From assembly GCF_000173615.1 (NCBI RefSeq), contig NZ_ABZS01000109.1, positions 1 through 5,533 of the forward strand: a stretch of DNA of 5,533 nucleotides, written 5' to 3'. This document shows, piece by piece, positions 1 through 5,533 of this stretch. The stretch comes from Sulfurihydrogenibium yellowstonense SS-5. GTDB taxonomy: Bacteria > Aquificota > Aquificia > Aquificales > Hydrogenothermaceae. Under the pieces are notes generated by a model. That model searched no databases. It was not told the origin of the DNA and worked only from the letters and a program-made list of their open reading frames with translations. The translations under genes were made by a program, and so were the position numbers. The first letter of the stretch is position 1, and each line of letters opens with the position of its first letter.

Positions 1-1
1 C

Positions 2-3000
2 AAAAACGTAATAACTGCAGTAAATGAAGAAGACCCCGCTGGTTATACACCTACTGCTCCAGCTTTGTGGGATACCTATAATTATTTTGCTCAAAACCCG
101 CCACAATATGGTGGATTAGCTCCACAAACAGGACAAGATGACGCATGGAAAAATCCACTTTATCAATGTTTTGACGAGAATAACGACGGAAAATGTGAAG
201 GCAATGAGCTCAAACCAGTGTCTTGTGCTAAAAACTTCGTAATCCTCATGACCGACGGACAGTGGAACATGGGAGGTCCACCTAAGAAAGTCGATTTTAC
301 ATGCTCTATAGATACAGGATTTGAACAGTACTCTGCAGACCCTGTTGTTCCTGCTTATTGGATGCACAAGAAAGGTTTTACCAACAAACCAACGGGTATA
401 AACTCAAGGGTTGAGGCTTTATACGGCATAGGGCTTTTCTTAGGTGGAACTGGTGCCCAATCTTTAAAGAATGTTGCCATGTATGGTTCTTTTGACACAA
501 CAGGACGCAATTGGCCAGACAGTTTGTCGGGATACCCGCAGGGTACGTGCTGGGTGGATGACTGTAGTAATTACATAAACTCAAATGGTAAAGGTAGTGG
601 ATGTACTAAACTTCCACCTTCATCTCCGGATTGGGATAAAAATGGAGATGGAAATCCAGATACATTTTTTGCTGCTTCAAATGCAATAGAAATGAAAGAT
701 GCTCTGTATAAGGCGATTTTAGATATTCTTAAACGTGCTTCTGCTGGTTCAACAGTTGGTTCATTATCAACAAAGACTTCAATTTCCTCTGTATTAGTTC
801 AGCCATTTTTTTATCCAACTTATACAGACTCTCAAGGAAACACATTAACCTGGCCAGGATTTTTAAGGTCATTCTGGGTTGACCCTAAAAACGATTTAAG
901 AGAAGATACAAACCAAAATAAAGAACTAAATTTGAGCGTTGATAAAATATTCCAAACATTCTATGATTCATCTACAAATGAAACCAAAGTAGCTCTTCTT
1001 TCTGATACAAGCACATGCACTGTGGACTCTATAGTTGGTATGAAAGACCTTAAACCTGTTTTTGATAGCGGTTGCTGGCTTGGAAACTGTGACCCTAATA
1101 ACAGAAAAATTTACTACTCAACCGGCACTGATATAAAAGAATTTAACACTTCCAAAGCAGACGATTTGAAAAATATATGGGATTTGGTAGACAATAACGC
1201 ATCAGATAATTCGATTACAACAGATATAGCATCATGCGTAATTAGATATATAAGAGGTGAAGACATTTCAAATGATTCAAGCTGTAATTCTGATTATGTA
1301 AAAAGAAATTTAAAAATTAATATTTCAGAAATTTGTCCAGGTTCTACAGGCGTAAAAACATGGAAGCTTGGAGATATAATTCATTCTACGCCGGCAGTAA
1401 TTGGAAATGAACCAATAAACAGCTACCATTTAAGATATTCCGATAGTACATACTATGAATATATCAATTCTGACCAATACAAAAATAGAGCATCAAGAAT
1501 TATAGTTGGAGCAAACGATGGTATGCTCCATTTCTTCAGACTTGGATACATAAAAGACCAGTCTTCAACAAAACCTGACGATCCATCTGCACTCCAAAAT
1601 GACCCAAAAAATACAGGAACAGATTTAATAGCTAGTGAAGAATTTGCTTTTATACCAAAAAATGCGATCCCATACTTATTATGGTATGGTCATAAAGACT
1701 ACTGCCATATTCCAACAGTTGATAGTAGAGTTTTAATTTTTGATGCTTCTATAAACGGTGATCCAACAGACGATAAGACATCAAATTCTTGGAGAACTAT
1801 ATTAGTTGGTGTTATGGGATTTGGTGGAAAATCATTATCTGCCGGTACTACTACATATAGCTCATCTATATTTGCCTTAGACCTTACTGAATGGCTAAAT
1901 GGAACAGCAACAACACCAAAATTATTATGGGAACAAACTTTGCCTGATAATACACTAACGTTATCATTCCCATCGGTCGTAAGAAGAGGAGATGCAAATA
2001 AAAACGGAAGTTGGTATTTAGTAATTGGTTCAGGACCAAACGTTCCAAATCCATCATCTTATAATGATTATATAAGCTCTCCAAGTCTTTATTTCTTTGA
2101 TTTAAAGACAGGAAATTTAGTAAAAACTATACAAATATCGCTACCACAGGACACAGTTGCGGCTGTAGCTGATACACTCCCAATAGACCCAAGCGATGAT
2201 TATAGAGATGATACTATTTATTTTGGATTATATGGATTACAAAAACAAGGTACTACCTGGTATAATTGGGGTAATTTTTATAGATTTGTTTTAGATGATA
2301 ATCTTTCAAATACTTCATCTAATCCATCTGTTGCAGTTGATTTATCAAGCTTTGCAAATAACGGTCAAATACCACCAGTAACTGCTGCACCAACCTTCTC
2401 AAAAGATGAAAATGGTAATTTGTGGGTATTTTTCGGAACAGGAAGATTTTTAAGTAACGGAGACAAGATTTTAAATTATAATAACTATTTTATAGGATTT
2501 AAAGACCCATGTTGGGATGGTACTTGTTCAACCACCTTTAAAAAAGGTGATTTCAACGATCAAACAAATAAAACAGTAACAGCTGAAGTAGCAAAAACTC
2601 AGCAAATCTGTTTATGCGATAGCAGCGGATGTAGTAATAAGACTGTTGTGGTCGAAACTAAAAATTACACTCAGCCAGCTGAAGTAGATAAAGGATGGTA
2701 TCAAGAGTTAACAAACGAAGCTGTTATATCTCAACCGATTGTTTTTGGAGGAATTGTTGATTTCTTAAGCTATGTTCCACCAAATGATGTCTGCTCTTTT
2801 GAGGGAAGTTCTAAACTATATGCGTTATACTACAAATCAGGAACTTCTTATCCTGTTCCATCAATTTTATCTCCTAAGGCTACAAGCGGAACAAGTGGAA
2901 TAGTAACTATAAACAAATCCATCGACCTTGGAAGAGGTGCTCCGCCTATTGGTAATCCATTCCAAGTTAGCGTTAGCCAAGGCTCAACAAATAGATATGA

Positions 3001-3097
3001 AAAATATATTCAAATTTCAACCGGAGTCGTTATTAAACAAACTCAACAACCAACACCTTCTGCTCAACCGAGGTTTATACTATGGATAGAAAAATAA
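2..3097 (+). CDS. pilY1: PilY1-like type IV pilus tip adhesin/assembly protein, 5' end outside the window
   Basis: The frame is open from the left edge (first full codon at 2), giving 1031 visible residues. The TTG at 65 is an internal Leu, not a start, because family-like sequence (TPTAPALW) spans it. Residue numbers count from position 2. A VWA region covers about 1-247, with MTDG at 84-87 as the MIDAS aspartate strand; the DxSxS strand and signal peptide must lie upstream. Next comes a beta-rich region (TLTWPGFLRSFWVD, then YIRGED), then a Neisseria-PilC-type propeller from about 454 (WKLGDIIHSTP; VGANDGMLHFF 502-512; NLWVFFGTGRF 806-816; SQPIVFGGIVDFLSY from 910), ending in a family-like tail, so the C-terminus is intact. 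Acidic loops at 58-69, 212-220 and 729-737 look calcium-binding. The visible part has 20 cysteines, fitting an exported, disulfide-bonded protein. In characterised T4P, PilY1 sits at the pilus tip with minor pilins, promotes extension or opposes retraction, and mediates adhesion. It overlaps the fimT-like gene by 16 nt. Family assignment is firm; ligand and sensing role are unknown. Confidence 0.95.
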   Translation, partial: KNVITAVNEEDPAGYTPTAPALWDTYNYFAQNPPQYGGLAPQTGQDDAWKNPLYQCFDENNDGKCEGNELKPVSCAKNFVILMTDGQWNMGGPPKKVDFTCSIDTGFEQYSADPVVPAYWMHKKGFTNKPTGINSRVEALYGIGLFLGGTGAQSLKNVAMYGSFDTTGRNWPDSLSGYPQGTCWVDDCSNYINSNGKGSGCTKLPPSSPDWDKNGDGNPDTFFAASNAIEMKDALYKAILDILKRASAGSTVGSLSTKTSISSVLVQPFFYPTYTDSQGNTLTWPGFLRSFWVDPKNDLREDTNQNKELNLSVDKIFQTFYDSSTNETKVALLSDTSTCTVDSIVGMKDLKPVFDSGCWLGNCDPNNRKIYYSTGTDIKEFNTSKADDLKNIWDLVDNNASDNSITTDIASCVIRYIRGEDISNDSSCNSDYVKRNLKINISEICPGSTGVKTWKLGDIIHSTPAVIGNEPINSYHLRYSDSTYYEYINSDQYKNRASRIIVGANDGMLHFFRLGYIKDQSSTKPDDPSALQNDPKNTGTDLIASEEFAFIPKNAIPYLLWYGHKDYCHIPTVDSRVLIFDASINGDPTDDKTSNSWRTILVGVMGFGGKSLSAGTTTYSSSIFALDLTEWLNGTATTPKLLWEQTLPDNTLTLSFPSVVRRGDANKNGSWYLVIGSGPNVPNPSSYNDYISSPSLYFFDLKTGNLVKTIQISLPQDTVAAVADTLPIDPSDDYRDDTIYFGLYGLQKQGTTWYNWGNFYRFVLDDNLSNTSSNPSVAVDLSSFANNGQIPPVTAAPTFSKDENGNLWVFFGTGRFLSNGDKILNYNNYFIGFKDPCWDGTCSTTFKKGDFNDQTNKTVTAEVAKTQQICLCDSSGCSNKTVVVETKNYTQPAEVDKGWYQELTNEAVISQPIVFGGIVDFLSYVPPNDVCSFEGSSKLYALYYKSGTSYPVPSILSPKATSGTSGIVTINKSIDLGRGAPPIGNPFQVSVSQGSTNRYEKYIQISTGVVIKQTQQPTPSAQPRFILWIEK
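173..208 (+). other. EF-hand-like calcium loop inserted in the PilY1 VWA region
   Basis: Codons 58-69 of the visible PilY1 read DENNDGKCEGNE. Asp1, Asn3, Asp5, Gly6 and Glu12 match the canonical 12-residue EF-hand loop. It lies just before the SCAKNFVILMTDG strand of the VWA fold and is bracketed by cysteines 56 and 75, with Cys65 inside the loop. Calcium binding is inferred from the pattern only. Confidence 0.6.
635..661 (+). other. DxNxDGxxD calcium-type loop at the end of the PilY1 VWA region
   Basis: Codons 212-220 read DKNGDGNPD, with acidic or amide side chains at loop positions 1, 3, 5 and 9. The spacing is that of the 9-residue calcium loop known in the P. aeruginosa PilY1 C-terminal domain, but here it lies in front of TFFAASNAIEMKDAL, the last helix of the VWA region. 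Metal binding is inferred. Confidence 0.5.
2186..2212 (+). other. Probable counterpart of the PilY1 propeller calcium loop
   Basis: Codons 729-737 read DPSDDYRDD, followed by TIYFGLYG. Asp1, Ser3, Asp5 and Asp9 keep the spacing of the P. aeruginosa PilY1 loop (Asp600-x-Asn-x-Asp-x-x-x-Asp608), with Ser in place of Asn at position 3. The strand that follows corresponds to the family's usual YxGDLxG strand, but the GD is replaced by GL. The position in the propeller supports equivalence; binding affinity cannot be judged. Confidence 0.5.
3070..3073 (+). promoter_or_regulatory. Ribosome binding site of the fimT-like gene, inside the pilY1 end
   Basis: GAGG lies 8 nt before the ATG at 3082, entirely within pilY1 coding sequence. 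It supports this start and implies that translation of the prepilin is coupled to that of pilY1. Confidence 0.65.
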
Positions 3098-3600
3098 AAG
3101 GATACAATATTTTTGAGATTTTAGTAGTTTTAGTTATAATAGGAATCCTTATGGCTTTGGTCATAAGGCCTATTCTTGTTTTTGTTGCAAACCAAAGACT
3201 AAACCAAGCAGTTAATATGATTGTTTCAGATTTAAACCAAGCTAAAATATATTCAATTTCTAAAAGTAGTCTAATGGGCATAACGGCGGATAGTGGTGCA
3301 AATAGTTATATTATTTTTCAAAACAACGATGGTAATTGCTCATACAATAATGGTTCAGATACCGTTGTTAAAACAATCATATTGCCATCAGGCATAACAT
3401 TTATGAATGATGTTTTTTTTCTTTTCGATAGAAAAGGATTGCCAAGAAATGCTATATGTGGGCTTGGAATGGCTAATATAAAACTTCAAAATACATTACT
3501 TCAAAATACATTCGAAAACATTAAAACAATTAAAACAATTTGCGTTGACAGGTATGGAAGGATTAAAATTTTAGACGGAGATGTGCCGTGCAGCAATTAA
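3082..3600 (+). CDS. fimT: FimT/GspH-family minor prepilin
   Basis: This 172-residue product starts with a short class III leader, MDRKIKG, followed by YNIFEILVVLVIIGILMAL. Prepilin peptidase would cut after Gly7, leaving Tyr at +1 and the conserved Glu at +5 (residue 12), then a hydrophobic helix for inner-membrane residence and pilus packing. After the helix, MIVSDLNQAKIYSISK matches the GspH/FimT pattern of DLxxAR..A, and FLFDRKG and VDRYGRIKI match its C-terminal strands. Length is usual for the family. Four cysteines suggest two disulfides in the globular head. In known systems FimT/FimU (GspH in type II secretion) is part of the minor-pilin priming complex. The start overlaps pilY1 by 16 nt and the end overlaps pilV by 13 nt. 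Oddities are two tandem micro-duplications near the C-terminus and a T8 run at 3413-3420. FimT versus FimU naming is uncertain; a GspH type II secretion role is unlikely beside pilY1. Confidence 0.88.
   Translation: MDRKIKGYNIFEILVVLVIIGILMALVIRPILVFVANQRLNQAVNMIVSDLNQAKIYSISKSSLMGITADSGANSYIIFQNNDGNCSYNNGSDTVVKTIILPSGITFMNDVFFLFDRKGLPRNAICGLGMANIKLQNTLLQNTFENIKTIKTICVDRYGRIKILDGDVPCSN
3483..3512 (+). repeat. Perfect 15-bp tandem duplication in the fimT-like gene
   Basis: ACTTCAAAATACATT occurs twice head to tail (3483-3497 and 3498-3512). It is in frame and encodes LQNTL followed by LQNTF. The identical copies suggest recent slippage duplication that adds five residues to the pilin head. 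Confidence 0.9.
3520..3540 (+). repeat. Perfect 9-bp tandem repeat in the fimT-like gene
   Basis: ATTAAAACA occurs at 3520-3528 and again at 3529-3537, followed by a further ATT. It encodes IKT-IKT-I, in frame, only 7 nt after the 15-bp duplication. Confidence 0.85.
3577..3580 (+). promoter_or_regulatory. Ribosome binding site deciding the GTG start of pilV
   Basis: GGAG lies 7 nt before the GTG at 3588, inside the end of the fimT-like gene. It supports the GTG as start. The nearby ATG at 3581 is in another frame and too close to the GGAG. Confidence 0.7.
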
Positions 3601-4247
3601 AAAATAACAAAGCTTTTACAATTATAGAAGTTCTAATCGCCTTATTTATAATAATGATAGTAACAATTGGATTTTTGAGAGGTGTTTTATTTTTTATACA
3701 GTATTCCCTTTCTAATAAAATGAAAGATAAAGCATCTGAATACAATCTGATGGTAGCAAAATTTTATCAAACTATTGATTATAACAAGATTAATTATTTT
3801 CCGAAATGGCAAAATGAAACCTGCGACACTACAAAAAGCACTTGTTCATTTCTAACAGATCTAACAACAGGTTCAATTGTAGATTCAGATGGAGATGGCA
3901 TACCAGACTTTTATGATCCATATAACGGACCTAATGATACCTTTAAAACAAATACGTTAAGTACTGCCAATTGGCTATCAGTTAAACCAAATAGCGATGG
4001 AACTTGTGATTATTCCAATCTTCCTCAAATAAACAATATAGCTTCTAAACCAAATTGTATTATATCGTTTAACGATAATATAAATATACAAAAATTTAGA
4101 ATTTATACAGGTATAACAACAGCAAGAATAATGAATGGACCTTTAGAATCTGGCTTAGCCATAGGAATTATAACTTGGTACTTTGACCCTAATTCAAATA
4201 AGTACAAATCTGTACATACTATAGTGTTTAAGGAGAGAGCTCGATGA
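3588..4247 (+). CDS. pilV: PilV-like minor prepilin with a thrombospondin-3-like calcium loop
   Basis: This 219-residue product starts at GTG 3588, chosen because GGAG lies 7 nt upstream and it yields a 9-residue leader, MQQLKNNKA. Mature sequence begins FTIIEVLIALFIIMIVTIGFL, a textbook class III prepilin helix with Glu at +5 (residue 14). The residue before the cut is Ala rather than the usual Gly; this is tolerated in some prepilins. The IEVLIAL core and position between fimT and pilW fit PilV, and the C-terminal strand IGIITWYFDPN...YKSVHTIVF fits its usual end. The head holds four cysteines and an acidic loop at residues 99-110 resembling a calcium-binding thrombospondin type 3 repeat. 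In P. aeruginosa PilV joins PilW, PilX and FimU in the priming complex that carries PilY1. It overlaps fimT by 13 nt and pilW by 4 nt (ATGA). Prepilin identity is firm; the PilV subtype rests on motif and gene order. Confidence 0.85.
   Translation: MQQLKNNKAFTIIEVLIALFIIMIVTIGFLRGVLFFIQYSLSNKMKDKASEYNLMVAKFYQTIDYNKINYFPKWQNETCDTTKSTCSFLTDLTTGSIVDSDGDGIPDFYDPYNGPNDTFKTNTLSTANWLSVKPNSDGTCDYSNLPQINNIASKPNCIISFNDNINIQKFRIYTGITTARIMNGPLESGLAIGIITWYFDPNSNKYKSVHTIVFKERAR
3882..3917 (+). other. Thrombospondin type 3-like calcium loop in the PilV-like pilin
   Basis: Codons 99-110 read DSDGDGIPDFYD, with Asp at positions 1, 3, 5, 9 and 12 and Gly at 4 and 6. This is the DxDxDGxxDxxD pattern of thrombospondin type 3 repeats, here as one copy. 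It lies in the globular head, after the cysteine pair of ETCDTTKSTC. Calcium binding is an inference from the pattern. Confidence 0.65.
4230..4235 (+). promoter_or_regulatory. Strong ribosome binding site for pilW
   Basis: AAGGAG lies 8 nt before the ATG at 4244, inside the end of pilV. Together with the 4-nt ATGA stop/start overlap it points to reinitiation or coupled translation of pilW. Confidence 0.8.
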
Positions 4248-5215
4248 GAAATAAAGGATATACAATATTTGAACTTCTTGTCGTCATAGCCCTTTCATTG
4301 ATAGTTGGGGCTGCTTTTTATACTTTTTATAATACTGTTATTAAAGAAAATATCAGTAAAAGCACGATAGCTAAACAAGAGCAAGATTCTTTTATTCTTG
4401 CAAATGAAGTTGTTAAAGATCTATCTACAATTGGTTTTGGCGTTGATGCAGATAGATTGATAATAAAAGACGGTACAGCTTGCGATTTAGATGGTACAAA
4501 CAATCGATTTTTAACATACTGCTCTTCACAAAAACAATTAGCTTATTTAAGCTTAGCAGGTTCTGAAGATCAATATGCTGGATGTTGGGGTTTTATTGAT
4601 AGAACAGGTAAGTTAAACACGTATATAGTTAACGATAACAATACTATCCCTCTCTCATATAGTTATTTAAACAAACAATGTCCTCCAAACGCTGGCAAAT
4701 ATATTAGACTTAATACATCAAAAAAATTATTAGAAAATGCTTTTACATATGACCCTAACAATCCTGATCCTTCAAAAAGAAACTCCTATGCATTTTATAT
4801 AGGAAAAAATACATATCCAAACGATCCCAAAATAATTCCAAGCGATTTTAAAGTAATCTATAGTCTGGATGATAAAAATTTACCGAGAGAATGTGCTCCA
4901 GGAACTTATAATTTACAGAAAACTATAGGGACAAGCTCACTTCCATCTCCAGTAATATCATGTGTATTAGATTTTCAAGTTAAGTATGTAAAAACAGATA
5001 ACACAGTATCAACTTCAATAACTAACTTAAATGAGTTATCAGCAATAAAACTATGTATGATAGTCCAGGTTGGTGGAAGACAGTCTGTACCAGATAATCC
5101 ACATAACTATTCACAAGCTGGCGGTTGTGACCAATTTAACTATTCAAACAATGATTGGAGGTATTACAGATGGGCGGTAATAGAGCAAGTAATCCCATTA
5201 ATGAACATAAGATAA
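4244..5215 (+). CDS. pilW: PilW-like minor prepilin
   Basis: This 323-residue product has a five-residue leader, MRNKG, then YTIFELLVVIALSLIVGAAFYTFY: cleavage after Gly5, Tyr at +1, Glu at +5 (residue 10) and a hydrophobic helix. The next segment (ANEVVKDLSTIGFGVDADR) resembles the PilW pattern of an amphipathic helix leading into a 'DLR.aGf' motif. The C-terminal half has SCVLDFQVKYVKTD, LCMIVQVGGRQSV and finally YYRWAVIEQVIPLMNIR, matching the usual PilW ending in which the last strand closes with an LRN-like tail. It is long for a minor pilin, as PilW proteins usually are. Eight cysteines suggest up to four disulfides. In the P. aeruginosa model PilW bridges the other minor pilins and PilY1. 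The last 46 nt also encode the leader of the next gene. Subtype confidence is good from both ends and gene order; the middle of the head is not recognisable by eye. Confidence 0.86.
   Translation: MRNKGYTIFELLVVIALSLIVGAAFYTFYNTVIKENISKSTIAKQEQDSFILANEVVKDLSTIGFGVDADRLIIKDGTACDLDGTNNRFLTYCSSQKQLAYLSLAGSEDQYAGCWGFIDRTGKLNTYIVNDNNTIPLSYSYLNKQCPPNAGKYIRLNTSKKLLENAFTYDPNNPDPSKRNSYAFYIGKNTYPNDPKIIPSDFKVIYSLDDKNLPRECAPGTYNLQKTIGTSSLPSPVISCVLDFQVKYVKTDNTVSTSITNLNELSAIKLCMIVQVGGRQSVPDNPHNYSQAGGCDQFNYSNNDWRYYRWAVIEQVIPLMNIR
5157..5162 (+). promoter_or_regulatory. Consensus ribosome binding site fixing the pilX start within pilW
   Basis: GGAGGT lies 7 nt before the ATG at 5170, inside pilW. The pilX frame has a TGA at 5152-5154, and there is no ATG, GTG or TTG codon between 5173 and the predicted leader cleavage site, so this site and start are well determined. 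Confidence 0.85.
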
Positions 5216-5533
5216 ATAAAGAAAAAGGTGCAACGTTAATATTTGCTATCGCAGTTGCAATTATAGTTTTGATAGTTTTAGGTGGGATATATTATATGCT
5301 AACAAGGGGTTTCCAAACCTCGCAGGATATTAAAACATACTCAAGCGTAAAAGAAGCAGCAGAATCGGCTGTAAAATATGGGGTTGTTTTAATAAATCAA
5401 AATAAGCCTTACAATGATGGAGCAGGCATGCCAAGCAAATGTGCTACTAATCCATATATTATGAAGTACAAACTTTTTGGAAGTAATGATATATATACAG
5501 CAAAGTATTCAAATTTGTCTTCTTCGGCTATGA
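5170..5533 (+). CDS. pilX: PilX-like minor prepilin lacking Glu+5, 3' end outside the window
   Basis: The frame runs from ATG 5170 through the right edge, 121 codons without a stop. A 20-residue, partly charged leader ends in KEKG, followed by ATLIFAIAVAIIVLIVLGGIYYML, then TRGFQTSQDIKTYSSVKEAAESAVKYG. The GATLI start, the long hydrophobic helix and a following 'AAESA' segment match the PilX N-terminal domain (family pattern GAALIVALLLL...AFQAAEAAL). Mature position +5 is Phe, not Glu. PilX and its type II secretion counterpart GspK typically lack Glu+5, which is linked to their place at the tip of the priming complex. The start is fixed by GGAGGT and an upstream in-frame stop. The gene overlaps pilW by 46 nt, and that overlap codes only leader residues. 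One cysteine is visible before the edge. The rest of the head, and whether a pilE-like gene follows, cannot be seen. Confidence 0.83.
   Translation, partial: MGGNRASNPINEHKINKEKGATLIFAIAVAIIVLIVLGGIYYMLTRGFQTSQDIKTYSSVKEAAESAVKYGVVLINQNKPYNDGAGMPSKCATNPYIMKYKLFGSNDIYTAKYSNLSSSAM

Noticed and set aside
65..67. TTG at 65 as a start codon of a complete pilY1
   Set aside because: The frame is open to the left edge with VWA-like sequence before it, there is no Shine-Dalgarno sequence, no signal peptide follows, and the first VWA metal strand would be missing. The gene is simply cut by the window.
1985..1993. RGD tripeptide in PilY1 (residues 662-664), recalling the integrin-binding RGD of P. aeruginosa PilY1
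   Set aside because: It lies at a different place, ahead of the propeller calcium loop rather than just after it, in the PSVVRRGD strand turn. A three-residue match in a long protein is likely chance, and nothing suggests a host-associated organism.
3413..3425. T-rich tract as an intrinsic terminator
   Set aside because: No G+C-rich stem precedes it, and it lies in the middle of a conserved coding sequence.
116..3745. Open frames on the minus strand (for example 116-367, 378-584, 3075-3281 and 3563-3745) and a short + frame at 1884-2084
   Set aside because: Each is short, lies within a gene with clear family signatures in another frame, shows no recognisable domain, and has no convincing ribosome binding site. 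They are shadows of the real genes.
3082..5533. Type II secretion pseudopilin cluster (gspH-I-J-K) as an alternative identity
   Set aside because: The H-I-J-K order is parallel to fimT-pilV-pilW-pilX, but the coupled pilY1 gene and PilW/PilX-like sequences point to type IV pili.

Overview
The window is one densely packed stretch of a type IV pilus (T4P) minor-pilin / tip-adhesin operon, entirely on the + strand. It runs as pilY1 (5' end outside the window), a fimT/gspH-type prepilin, a pilV-type prepilin, a pilW-type prepilin, and a pilX-type prepilin (3' end outside the window). Every junction overlaps (16, 13, 4 and 46 nt), and each downstream start has a good Shine-Dalgarno sequence at 7-8 nt spacing. 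No intergenic DNA, RNA gene, mobile element, CRISPR array, promoter or terminator is visible.

Layout: positions 2-3097 carry the PilY1-like protein, made of a von Willebrand A (VWA) region, a middle beta-rich region and a C-terminal Neisseria-PilC-type propeller. Positions 3082-3600 carry a FimT/GspH pseudopilin, 3588-4247 a PilV-like pilin, 4244-5215 a PilW-like pilin, and 5170 to the right edge a PilX-like pilin without Glu+5. In characterised systems these minor pilins form a complex that primes pilus assembly and carries PilY1 at the pilus tip, where it acts in adhesion, surface sensing and control of retraction. The gene set here implies the same job.

Organism: a Gram-negative-type T4P bacterium with AT-rich DNA (hand counts mostly about 25-43% G+C), Arg coded almost only by AGA/AGG, and abundant ATA Ile codons. 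This resembles Aquificota such as Hydrogenothermaceae, or another AT-rich, possibly thermophilic lineage. That assignment is an inference of low confidence.

The system itself is a known one. The points worth a second look are: gene order (pilY1 first, whereas it follows pilX in Pseudomonas aeruginosa); several acidic calcium-type loops in PilY1 plus a thrombospondin-type-3-like loop inside the PilV-like pilin; a G+C step inside pilY1 near position 660; two adjacent in-frame micro-duplications in the fimT-like gene; overlaps confined to prepilin leader codons that are removed from the mature proteins; and even cysteine counts in every complete product. I see no sign of an undescribed system beyond these.
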